Shown: positions 1-5,972, counted from the first letter of the stretch. The stretch: 6,284 nucleotides of DNA from Bacteroidota bacterium (GCA_025355705.1 JANXZD010000078.1:1-6284), one strand, 5' to 3'. Made by a program: numbers and translations. The notes: generated by a model not told the origin, from the sequence alone.

Positions 1-131
1 TGGATCTCTTCGCGGGTCAATTTCAATCCTGCATCGATCATTGCATTGATCGCCGCACCAATGGCTTGACGTTTCATCGCCATAAAATCGACAAGTGTAT
101 TATCAAGATCGAAAATTACCGCTTTGATCAT
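1..131 (-). CDS. HAD-superfamily hydrolase (phosphatase), N-terminal fragment
   Basis: The first 43 residues are visible before the window ends. They open with MIKAVIFDLDNTLVDF, the HAD motif I (DxDxT): D8 would be the nucleophile that forms the aspartyl-phosphate and D10 the general acid/base. The following helical stretch (MAMKRQAIGAAINAMIDAGL) looks like the start of a cap domain inserted after motif I, as in subfamily I phosphatases. The substrate cannot be told from this fragment. The ATG directly follows the aroQ stop (TAAATG, no gap), with AGGG about five bases upstream, so translation is probably coupled to aroQ. The C-terminal part, with motifs II-IV, lies beyond the left edge. Confidence 0.85.
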   Translation of the reverse strand, partial: MIKAVIFDLDNTLVDFMAMKRQAIGAAINAMIDAGLKLTREEI

Positions 132-566
132 TTATGCCCTGCTTTTGTGATAGAGAAGCATTTCAATTGCCAGTGAATATCCGTTCGAACCAAATCCAGA
201 CAACTGAGCAACGCAGACCGGCGATGTTACTGAATGGCGGCGAAATTCTTCGCGCAAATGAATATTGGAAATATGTACTTCGATGGTCGGGATCATCAAC
301 ATCGAGATCGCATCGCGGATGGCATACGAATAGTGCGTGAATGCTCCGCCATTGATCACGATACCGTGAAAATCTTTTCCGATGGTGGATTGCAGAGCAT
401 CGACAATCGCTCCTTCGTGGTTGGACTGAAAGAATGTAAAGACCGCTTCGGGATATCTTCCGATCAATTCATTTTGTATATCGGCAAGTGTTTGGGAGCC
501 GTAGATCTCCGGTTCACGAGTACCGAGAAGATTAAGATTAGGTCCGTTGATAACTAAGATATTCAT
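132..566 (-). CDS. aroQ: 3-dehydroquinate dehydratase, type II
   Basis: A full-length 144-residue type II dehydroquinase. It performs the anti-elimination of water from 3-dehydroquinate to 3-dehydroshikimate, the third step of the shikimate pathway, in the cytoplasm, usually as a dodecamer. Family motifs are present in order: INGPNLNLLGTREPEIYG at residues 6-23, with lid-loop Arg17 and catalytic Tyr22; QSNHEGAIVD at 47-56; INGGAFTHYSYAIRDA at 71-86; and EVHISNIHLREEFRRHS at 96-112, with catalytic His98. The third motif reads NGGAFTHYS where the family usually has NPGAYTHTS, a mild divergence in a substrate-contact loop. The residues expected for catalysis are intact. The start codon is supported by family length; a weak GGTGGAG lies about 15 bases upstream, inside a stem-loop. 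It abuts the HAD gene downstream. Confidence 0.96.
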   Translation of the reverse strand: MNILVINGPNLNLLGTREPEIYGSQTLADIQNELIGRYPEAVFTFFQSNHEGAIVDALQSTIGKDFHGIVINGGAFTHYSYAIRDAISMLMIPTIEVHISNIHLREEFRRHSVTSPVCVAQLSGFGSNGYSLAIEMLLYHKSRA

Positions 567-574
567 TTATTTTT

Positions 575-607
575 AGATGGACTCCACCTTAAAAGCGGAG
601 TCTATCT
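575..607 (-). promoter_or_regulatory. Stem-loop in the leader of aroQ
   Basis: Bases 575-585 (AGATGGACTCC) pair with 597-607 (GGAGTCTATCT): 11 positions with one mismatch (an A-C pair in minus-strand RNA), around an 11-base loop. It fills most of the 51-bp gap between the 86-residue gene and aroQ. In the minus-strand transcript the 3' side is followed by AAAAATAA and then the aroQ ATG, with no U-tract, so it does not look like an intrinsic terminator. The purine-rich AAGGTGGAG lies in the loop and 3' arm, so folding could limit ribosome access or protect the downstream mRNA end. Function is inferred. Confidence 0.5.
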
Positions 608-617
608 GCTATTAAGT

Positions 618-878
618 TTACCGCGCTTTTACCATTTCATCTTCAATGAACATCCGCACATTCGGTTTCACAAAAAGATTCTCAATTCCCATCTCGCCGA
701 GCGCAAGAGCAATAACGCCTGATTTGCGTGATGGATGCAGCTTCTTGTTCACAACAATGATCTGTTGATCCTTTAAGATACAATACCCGCCGTCAAAGTC
801 CCCTTTTTCATACCGTATCTTCATTCCCATTTCAGCGGCAAGTTCTTCTAATTCCGGTAAATAATCTTCTGCGTTCAT
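618..878 (-). CDS. Conserved-looking hypothetical protein, 86 residues
   Basis: I do not assign a function. The start is placed at the ATG whose last bases overlap the upstream gene's TGA (ATGA, 4 bp), the usual form of translational coupling. An in-frame ATG 57 bp further upstream would give 105 residues but would lie deep inside the membrane-protein gene. The protein begins with an acidic helix (residues 2-18, LPELEELAAEMG) followed by a likely beta region (IRYEKGDFDGGYCILKDQQIIVV, about 21-43), then a helix (about 50-63) and a charged end, FIEDEMVK. It has no signal peptide, membrane segment, HExxH or Cys-pair metal site. From memory, short proteins with the KGDFxGGxCxLK pattern occur in Ignavibacteria/Chlorobi-type genomes without known function. 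It appears soluble and cytoplasmic. Confidence 0.75.
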   Translation of the reverse strand: MNAEDYLPELEELAAEMGMKIRYEKGDFDGGYCILKDQQIIVVNKKLHPSRKSGVIALALGEMGIENLFVKPNVRMFIEDEMVKAR

Positions 879-1387
879 GATGTTGATTTTCTCAATGGCT
901 TCAAGATAACTAAAATCGGAATAGTATAATAGCACAACTGAGCAATGAACGGAAGTCCTGAAAGTGCGGTCAACCGAATGACAAATGCTTTGCGAAATTC
1001 TTCAATGGGCCAGTCTCCCCAATAATTCAATCCGACAATTTTCCAGTCGAGCCAAAAGCAATAGAGTTCAACGGGGACAAACATCAGCAGTAGAATTGCA
1101 CTCATCAATAACCAGCCATCGTTTTTCAAAGTTCTCTGCGTCGTCATCACATAACCGATTCCGGCAATCAGCGTGAGCGGATATGTGATGAATACGAGGA
1201 TGGAATATTTAGCAATGGCATTGTATGCTGCACGTTCAGATTCGGTAGTGAGCGTTTGTCTTAATTCTATAGTGCCAAATTCCAGAAGATTACCGATCTG
1301 GATATGCTTCAGTGAACCTGCGCCAAGCCAGCAAAGCGCACTAAATGTGAAAATAATAAGAAAGAATTTAGATCGTGAATTTTCCAT
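875..1387 (-). CDS. Four-helix integral membrane protein of unknown function
   Basis: A 170-residue protein with four clear hydrophobic segments at about residues 8-25, 61-81, 91-113 and 137-162, so it should sit in the inner membrane. The stretch between TM1 and TM2 (about 26-60, including the LRQTLTTESERAAYNAIAKY region) is polar and would form the largest loop, either periplasmic or cytoplasmic. A Trp/Tyr-rich piece (WLDWKIVGLNYWGDWP, 112-127) follows TM3. I recognise no catalytic motif or named family. The ATG at 1387 lies 31 bp after the stop of the CsgG/FlgT_C-like gene and has no clear Shine-Dalgarno; it places the short polar end MENSRSK before TM1, which is plausible. Its stop overlaps the next start by 4 bp, so the two products are probably made together. 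Confidence 0.8.
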   Translation of the reverse strand: MENSRSKFFLIIFTFSALCWLGAGSLKHIQIGNLLEFGTIELRQTLTTESERAAYNAIAKYSILVFITYPLTLIAGIGYVMTTQRTLKNDGWLLMSAILLLMFVPVELYCFWLDWKIVGLNYWGDWPIEEFRKAFVIRLTALSGLPFIAQLCYYTIPILVILKPLRKSTS

Positions 1388-1418
1388 GGGATAAAGATAT
1401 GAAGTTATCGTACGGTAT

Positions 1419-2594
1419 TCAACGGACGATCACTTTACGTACTCTCTGTTTTATGAAAAGTTTCCCTTTTCCGGAAACGACGGAGGTCAAACAAAGATGC
1501 TCTGCTCTAATTTCGATCACTTGAACTTCACCGATCTTCTCATCACGTGAGCCAAGTAACTCCCCTGTTTTCGGATCGGTGATCTCTTTTGCTCCGCCGT
1601 ACACCGGCAATACATCGCCAACCGAAATTCCATCCGCCGAACCAAGATTGATGAACACTTCACTGTCATCAACAATAACGATCTCCCCATTGATCAGTTT
1701 TCGTTTTAATGTGAACGTAGAATCTGTTACGGTTGTGTCGATAATTACAGATGATGAAAGAACAACTGATTTTGTCACCAAAGAAGGAATCGCCCGTTCC
1801 AATTTCAGTCCGAGATCATCCGCACATTTTAACAACGCTTCTCCAAGGATCGATTGGTTGAACATCTCTCCGCCAAACGTAACATCATCAAGCATAAAAT
1901 ATTGATTGGTTCGATCAGTCCTTTTCCCCCACAATGTTATCCCAAGGGAACGATCTTTAACAGTTCCTTCTGCAGTCCCTTCATAAATTATCGCTTCACG
2001 CGAAGTTGTAAACCGCGCAGCATCATACAAAACAAAATTTACTTTCACCGTTGCAGCGAATGCTTCGTAGCCGGCAAGTTGAACATCCGAAACAACGAAG
2101 CGACCGATAGAGAATTCTTCGACCTCCGCTGAGACGATGTATCGCACATGATAATGCTCAGCGATTATTCGAAGAGTGGAAAGGTTCTTGAGCCGTGTTG
2201 TATCAATGAATTTTTCCACCGCAAATTGTCGAACCGATAACGGAGAAACGACGCCGACCCGAAATCGTTCTTTACTATATGCGGAAAGATATCTCGGCAC
2301 ATCAATTCCAATATTCCATTTCCCGTTAAAACCGGAAATATCGCTGAATGGAATGAAGACCAACACTGAATCCGAAGTAAAGAATGTTGGATTGGGCTGA
2401 GGTACCTGTGCAGCAACCACATCACAAAGGAACAATGAAACGTACAACAAGGTTAATAATGAAATGCCATTGCGAGGATTCACGAAGGAACGACGAAGTA
2501 ATCTTCTTCGTAATCGAGGAGATTGCTTTATCTCGATACAAGAACTATCGGGGTTCGCAATAACACTCTTATATTTTTTCTTTGAGTTATTCAT
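1419..2594 (-). CDS. Exported CsgG/FlgT_C-like protein
   Basis: A 391-residue exported protein. A hydrophobic core at about residues 44-60 ending in VVAA-QVPQ is a signal peptide, with likely cleavage after Ala62, but it is preceded by an unusually long n-region of about 43 residues. Residues 11-43 of that region are encoded by a dispersed repeat. The mature part opens with a strand (SVLVFIPFSDISG, 75-88) and an alpha/beta domain like those of CsgG/TolB-type secreted proteins. The C-terminal section (about 300-389: VFINLGSADGISVGDVLPVY, then ITDPKTGELLGSRDEKIGEVQV) closely resembles the FlgT C-terminal beta domain found at the end of many CsgG-type outer-membrane-associated proteins. The exact role is unknown; an envelope assembly or export accessory is a guess. 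The only upstream ATG overlaps the namZ stop by 8 bp. Confidence 0.75.
   Translation of the reverse strand: MNNSKKKYKSVIANPDSSCIEIKQSPRLRRRLLRRSFVNPRNGISLLTLLYVSLFLCDVVAAQVPQPNPTFFTSDSVLVFIPFSDISGFNGKWNIGIDVPRYLSAYSKERFRVGVVSPLSVRQFAVEKFIDTTRLKNLSTLRIIAEHYHVRYIVSAEVEEFSIGRFVVSDVQLAGYEAFAATVKVNFVLYDAARFTTSREAIIYEGTAEGTVKDRSLGITLWGKRTDRTNQYFMLDDVTFGGEMFNQSILGEALLKCADDLGLKLERAIPSLVTKSVVLSSSVIIDTTVTDSTFTLKRKLINGEIVIVDDSEVFINLGSADGISVGDVLPVYGGAKEITDPKTGELLGSRDEKIGEVQVIEIRAEHLCLTSVVSGKGKLFIKQRVRKVIVR
2467..2563. repeat. Palindromic dispersed repeat (REP/MITE-like) within a coding region
   Basis: The ends read CCATTGCGAGG (from 2467) and GGGTTCGCAATAAC (to 2563), giving terminal inverted repeats ATTGCGA (2469-2475) and TCGCAAT (2555-2561). 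Inside lie CGAAGGAACGACGAAG and GAGATTGCTTTATC, the recognisable pieces of the widespread CATTGCGAGG...GAAGCAATCT / GAGATTGCTTC...TCGCAATG palindromic repeat. There is also a small internal stem, CGATA/TATCG (2534-2538 with 2546-2550), and an imperfect central stem (AATCTTCTTCG with CGAGGAGATT). The right arm is diverged from the left, so this is an old or composite copy. It encodes residues 11-43 of the exported protein, hence the arginine-rich string RLRRRLLRR. Family recognition is from memory of the consensus; no copy count is available here. Confidence 0.7.
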
Positions 2595-3819
2595 ACAGCA
2601 AATATTTCTTTCGCACTTTCATGAACTCCGTAATATTATTTTGCCATGATGCAATGATTGCTGAAGCCGCAACCCCATCCGTTAATTTTTTGCGCACATC
2701 ATCAGTTCCTGCAACTTTGTCGAACATTGCATTTCGATCTGAATCGGCCATCGTAAAGGGGTTTTTACCAGGATATAATTTAATGAGCGATTCAATCGCA
2801 TACAGTTGAATGTTTGTAAGATTGATCTTTGCATTATCGATAATGTGGATCTGAACGCCTGAGAGCTGTTTTGTTTGCTGTTTTCCATAATACGGTTTGA
2901 ATGAAAGCGGTCTAAAGTACACTCCGGGAAGTTTTTTTGCATTCAGTGCTTCTGCAAGTTCCTCGCCGTTGATCCATTCCTGCCCAACAAGCTGGAACGG
3001 CATCGTATAACCTACACCAATATTGATCGTTTCCAATTCTCCCAGCATTCCGATCGCAGAATAAAATAATGCCGTTTGAGAATTTGGAACATGCGGCGAT
3101 GTCGGCACCCATGGAAGTTTTGTGTTGTCCCAATGCATCCATCGTTTCCAGTTTTCCATTTTGATCACGATAAGTTTACATTTTTTTCCCCCGTCGAGCC
3201 ATCTTTCGTTATTCAACATTTCGGCAAATTCACCGCACGTCATTCCATACACATATGGAACCGGATATTGTCCGACAAATGATCTGAATCTCAGATCGAG
3301 CACATTTCCTTCCACTCTGTTTCCGTTAAGAGGATTTGGACGATCGAGAACAATGAACTCGATATTATTTTCTGCAGCGGCTTCCATTGCCAATGCCATT
3401 GTATTGATGAACGTATAGGAACGCGAACCAATATCTTGAATGTCGTACACAAGAACATCAATTCCTTTCAGCATTTCGGGAGTTGCCTTGCGTGTTTTTC
3501 CGTATAAAGAATAAACAGGAAGCCCGGTTGCTGAATCGGTGAAGGTATCAACTTTTCCCCCTGCTGTAACATCTCCGCGCACGCCATGTTCGGGTCCAAA
3601 TAATGCAACAAGATTGACGCCTTTTGCTTTTGCGAGAATATCAACGGTTGATGTAAAGTTCGACGTAATCCCAGTCGGATTAGTGATCAGTCCTACGCGT
3701 TTACCTTGCAAGATTTTGAAATTGGATTCGGCGAGAACTTCAATTCCTGGTTTTGTTTGGCAGAGAAGAAATGCGCTGGCAATGATACTGAATAAAAAAA
3801 AATGAGAGAGATTTTTCAT
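2587..3819 (-). CDS. namZ: Exported exo-beta-N-acetylmuramidase, NamZ/DUF1343 family (GH171)
   Basis: A 410-residue member of the DUF1343/YbbC family, whose Bacillus subtilis and Tannerella members remove terminal MurNAc from peptidoglycan fragments. An N-terminal hydrophobic segment (residues 7-19) is a signal sequence, so it should act in the periplasm; Cys20 lacks a proper lipobox (FLLC). Motifs in order: GLITNPTG (43-50), ALFGPEHGVRG (72-82, Glu77 in the GPEHG motif being the expected catalytic residue), YSLYG (103-107), VYDIQDIGSRSYTF (124-137), DRPNPLNG (159-166), PYVYGMTCGE (188-197), LPWVPTSPHVPN (235-246), INIGVGYTMPF (265-275) and GQEW (279-282). The usual GRGT-PF loop reads GVGYTMPF, pointing to a sub-branch of the family. 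An AAAAGGA ribosome binding site lies 8 bases before the ATG. Its last codons overlap the next gene by 8 bp. Confidence 0.92.
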   Translation of the reverse strand: MKNLSHFFLFSIIASAFLLCQTKPGIEVLAESNFKILQGKRVGLITNPTGITSNFTSTVDILAKAKGVNLVALFGPEHGVRGDVTAGGKVDTFTDSATGLPVYSLYGKTRKATPEMLKGIDVLVYDIQDIGSRSYTFINTMALAMEAAAENNIEFIVLDRPNPLNGNRVEGNVLDLRFRSFVGQYPVPYVYGMTCGEFAEMLNNERWLDGGKKCKLIVIKMENWKRWMHWDNTKLPWVPTSPHVPNSQTALFYSAIGMLGELETINIGVGYTMPFQLVGQEWINGEELAEALNAKKLPGVYFRPLSFKPYYGKQQTKQLSGVQIHIIDNAKINLTNIQLYAIESLIKLYPGKNPFTMADSDRNAMFDKVAGTDDVRKKLTDGVAASAIIASWQNNITEFMKVRKKYLLYE

Positions 3820-3827
3820 AAATGAAT

Positions 3828-3834
3828 TCCTTTT
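3828..3834 (-). promoter_or_regulatory. Ribosome binding site of namZ
   Basis: AAAAGGA on the minus strand, 8 bases before the ATG at 3819. It fixes the start that includes the signal peptide. It is one of only two strong Shine-Dalgarno sites in the window. Confidence 0.75.
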
Positions 3835-3901
3835 CTTGTAACAAGGTAGGAAAAAATTGACTAACAGAAAAAGGGATTTATTACGATATGCGGTAAATAA
3901 G

Positions 3902-3930
3902 CGATGCCATCACGTAAAGTGATGACATCG
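3902..3930 (-). terminator. Stem-loop between gdhA and namZ, possible terminator
   Basis: Bases 3902-3913 (CGATGCCATCAC) pair with 3919-3930 (GTGATGACATCG) around a 5-base loop. The single mismatch becomes a G-U pair in the minus-strand transcript, so the RNA stem is a continuous 12 bp. It lies 68 bp downstream of the gdhA stop and about 80 bp before namZ. The following bases (CUUAUUUACC) are only moderately U-rich, so it could be a weak terminator of gdhA, an mRNA 3'-end stabiliser or a leader structure of namZ. The 178-bp region around it (3820-3997) also has a small palindrome, TAGTATTATACTA (3932-3944), and a GTGAATTATTCAC palindrome (3978-3990) just after the gdhA stop. I see no gene in it. 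Confidence 0.5.
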
Positions 3931-3997
3931 TTAGTATTATACTACTTTCAAGATCAGAAGTTCTTTTTTTATCGGCAGTGAATTATTCACAAAGAGA

Positions 3998-5395
3998 TTA
4001 AATACCCCTCAACTTTGCAGCTTTCGCAACTCGTTCAACCGCAAGAATGAATGCACCAATACGCATCGGTACTTTGTACTTTTCGGACGTGTGAAGCACG
4101 GCCAAATAACTGGATGACATTGTCTTTTCAAGTTCGTTCATCACTCGTGCATAATCCCAACGGAAACGCTGTACATTCTGCACCCACTCAAAATAACTGA
4201 CCGTTACGCCGCCGGCATTGGCATAAATATCCGGGATTACGTGAATATTTCGTGATGCGAATATCTCATCCGCTTCGAATGTTGTCGGTCCATTCGCCGC
4301 TTCAACGATCAATTTTGCCTTTACACTGTTCGCGTTGTCTGCACGCAGCTGATTTCCCAATGCTGCGGGAATCAACACATCACACTTTAATTCCAACAAA
4401 TCTTCATTTGATAATTTTACGCCCCCTTTAACTCCTACCAAACTTCCGGTATTCTTCAACTGATTAACAGCATCAGTGTACCGAATTCCTCGTGGATTGT
4501 ACACTCCACCTTTCACATCACTCACCGCAACAACTTTCACTCCCATTTCCTGTTCAAGGATCCGGACCGTGTTCGAACCAACATTCCCAAATCCTTGCAC
4601 CGCTACAGTGATCTTTTTTAGGTCTAAATGATACGTCTTTGCTGATTCACGCAGTGCAATACACACTCCTCTTCCGGTCGCTTCTTCTCGACCCAACGAT
4701 CCGCCGAGCTCAATCGGTTTCCCAGTAACAACCGCAGGTGAATAGCCATGAGTCTTGCTGTATTCATCCATCATCCACGCCATCGTCTGTGCATTCGTGT
4801 TCACATCCGGCGCAGGAATATCTTCCGACGGTCCGATGATAAGATCGATCTTTGACGTGAACGCTCTCGTTAACCGTTCCAATTCTCCATCAGAAAGTTT
4901 TGTCGGATCGATGGTGACACCTCCCTTGGCACCGCCAAAAGGGATATCAACAATAGAAGTTTTCCACGTCATCAACGACGCAAGGGCACGCACTTCATCA
5001 AGATCGACTTCTTGATGATAACGAATCCCCCCTTTGTATGGTCCGCGCGCATTATTGTGCTGCACGCGGTAACCGATAATGGAATGGAGTTTTCCGTCAT
5101 CCATCATCACCGGAAGTTCAACGCGTAGTTCCCTGTCCGGCGTGCGAATGAGCAAAGCAAGCTCTTCATTCAGATTGAGCTTCTTTGCAGCAAGTTCAAA
5201 ATTGTGAAGGACGTCTTCGTAAGGATTGTGCTTAGGTGATTTCGCAGATTCCACCGACTGTCTGACAGATGATACTGCTACAGTTAAGATTTTTTTAGCA
5301 CGGAGTACTTTTTTGGTCGATCGTGCTTTTGCCTTCTTTTTTATTGGGCGGGGTTTGGGCTTTTTCGTTGTAGATTTTTTTGACTTCTTAGCCAT
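3998..5395 (-). CDS. gdhA: Glutamate dehydrogenase with lysine-rich N-terminal extension
   Basis: Oxidative deamination of glutamate to 2-oxoglutarate and ammonia (reversible), NAD(P)-dependent, cytoplasmic and normally hexameric. The conserved core starts near residue 55. It shows GPYKGGIRYH (118-127, Lys121), Lys145 in LMTWKTS, PFGGAKGG (152-159, catalytic Lys157) and DIPAPDVNT (192-200, Asp197). The spacing of these lysines and Asp197 matches the active site of Clostridium symbiosum GDH (K89, K113, K125, D165). A Rossmann motif QGFGNVGS (267-274) is followed by acidic Asp293, and AANGPTT (366-372) and YANAGGVTVSYFEW (391-404, Ser400) are present. Residues 2-35 hold 15 Lys and 3 Arg with no acidic residue, an addition not usual for the family. 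The ATG is supported by AAAGGA 7 bases upstream, and no later Met precedes the core. Cofactor preference cannot be settled by eye. Confidence 0.95.
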   Translation of the reverse strand: MAKKSKKSTTKKPKPRPIKKKAKARSTKKVLRAKKILTVAVSSVRQSVESAKSPKHNPYEDVLHNFELAAKKLNLNEELALLIRTPDRELRVELPVMMDDGKLHSIIGYRVQHNNARGPYKGGIRYHQEVDLDEVRALASLMTWKTSIVDIPFGGAKGGVTIDPTKLSDGELERLTRAFTSKIDLIIGPSEDIPAPDVNTNAQTMAWMMDEYSKTHGYSPAVVTGKPIELGGSLGREEATGRGVCIALRESAKTYHLDLKKITVAVQGFGNVGSNTVRILEQEMGVKVVAVSDVKGGVYNPRGIRYTDAVNQLKNTGSLVGVKGGVKLSNEDLLELKCDVLIPAALGNQLRADNANSVKAKLIVEAANGPTTFEADEIFASRNIHVIPDIYANAGGVTVSYFEWVQNVQRFRWDYARVMNELEKTMSSSYLAVLHTSEKYKVPMRIGAFILAVERVAKAAKLRGI

Positions 5396-5402
5396 ACGAA
5401 TT

Positions 5403-5408
5403 TCCTTT
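5403..5408 (-). promoter_or_regulatory. Ribosome binding site of gdhA
   Basis: AAAGGA on the minus strand, 7 bases before the ATG at 5395. It matters because it supports translation of the basic N-terminal tail rather than a start closer to the conserved core. Confidence 0.75.
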
Positions 5409-5498
5409 CGAAAAACATTCTTGCCACAGGGTTCACAGAGAAATACTTGGGAATTTTTCTATTGCATTCTCAATGCTCCCTGCGTGTAAATACTTTCG

Positions 5499-5915
5499 TC
5501 AATTTCGTTGATCTATCTGATAATTCTTATACCATCCTAAGTCATGAAAAAGCTGCATCAGATTCTGCATCGTCAGCGTATTCATTTCAAGATAATTTCC
5601 CGTAAAGTGTGCTTTAGTCATCGCATCAGTGCGATCGAGAAATTGTTTTATCAATCCTTGAGCTTTCTGTATCTGCCCAGAAAATTCTTGGGAAAGTTTT
5701 TCGTATCCATTACCATCCTTGCCGATACGCTGCATCAGATCGAATGATTTGTCGATGAATTTGGATGAGAATGCAAGATCATCCAATTGGTCCTGTAAAG
5801 AATGCTGCTTGGCGATCTCGATCAATGCGCCAAGATCCATTGAGCGCTTCAGCGTTTTTCCGGAAGCATCATTGATGGTCGACAACAATGTTTTGGTATG
5901 TTGGCTAAGATTCAT
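5499..5915 (-). CDS. Hypothetical helical protein, 138 residues
   Basis: I do not recognise this protein. From the start MNLSQHTKTLL it is almost wholly predicted alpha-helical, rich in Leu, Gln, Asp and Lys, with probable amphipathic helices at about residues 4-16, 22-38, 40-64, 70-96 and 108-127, separated by short Gly/Asp breaks (KDGNG at 66-70, TGN at 105-107). This suggests a small helical bundle. It has no cysteine, signal peptide or known metal motif. The start at 5915 is chosen over an in-frame ATG at 5993 because a good promoter lies between them and because the 5993 ATG sits in the loop of the waaF terminator. The protein-coding start follows the -10 box by only 18 bp and has no Shine-Dalgarno. 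gdhA follows after 103 bp and may be co-transcribed. Confidence 0.7.
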   Translation of the reverse strand: MNLSQHTKTLLSTINDASGKTLKRSMDLGALIEIAKQHSLQDQLDDLAFSSKFIDKSFDLMQRIGKDGNGYEKLSQEFSGQIQKAQGLIKQFLDRTDAMTKAHFTGNYLEMNTLTMQNLMQLFHDLGWYKNYQIDQRN

Positions 5916-5933
5916 AGGTGTAAAACGTGGGCT

Positions 5934-5962
5934 AATATAGAAGATGAGTAAACGAATTGCAA
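5934..5962 (-). promoter_or_regulatory. Sigma70-like promoter for the 138-residue gene (and perhaps gdhA)
   Basis: On the minus strand a -35 box TTGCAA (5957-5962) and a -10 box TATATT (5934-5939) are separated by exactly 17 bases. Transcription would start near 5927, leaving a leader of about 11 bases before the ATG at 5915. It lies directly after the waaF terminator, so a new transcription unit probably begins here. Identification is by consensus match only. Confidence 0.6.
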
Positions 5963-5972
5963 CGGAAAACAG

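Noticed and set aside
134..557. Two plus-strand open frames (68 and 107 codons) opposite aroQ
   Set aside because: They are antisense to a clearly conserved aroQ, have no ribosome binding site and encode no recognisable motif.
879..935. Longer start for the 86-residue gene
   Set aside because: It would overlap the membrane-protein gene by about 60 bp, while the ATGA overlap at 878 gives a normal coupled start.
1579..2132. Plus-strand open frames opposite the CsgG/FlgT_C-like gene
   Set aside because: They are antisense to the coding gene and their sequences look like random translation (Ser/Pro/Ile-rich with no domain).
3760..3819. Lipoprotein signal in NamZ (Cys20)
   Set aside because: The residues before the cysteine (FLL) do not fit a lipobox, which needs a small residue at -1. 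An ordinary signal peptide is more likely.
3936..3941. TATAAT box on the minus strand upstream of namZ
   Set aside because: It has a perfect -10 form, but no -35-like hexamer lies 16-18 bases upstream, and it is part of a small AT palindrome. Too weak to call a promoter.
5464..5476. GCATT-CTC-AATGC hairpin before gdhA as a terminator
   Set aside because: The stem is only 5 bp and has no U-tract in the minus-strand direction.
5226..5489. Plus-strand 87-codon frame rich in Phe opposite the gdhA tail
   Set aside because: The Phe runs are simply the reverse complement of the lysine codons in the gdhA tail.
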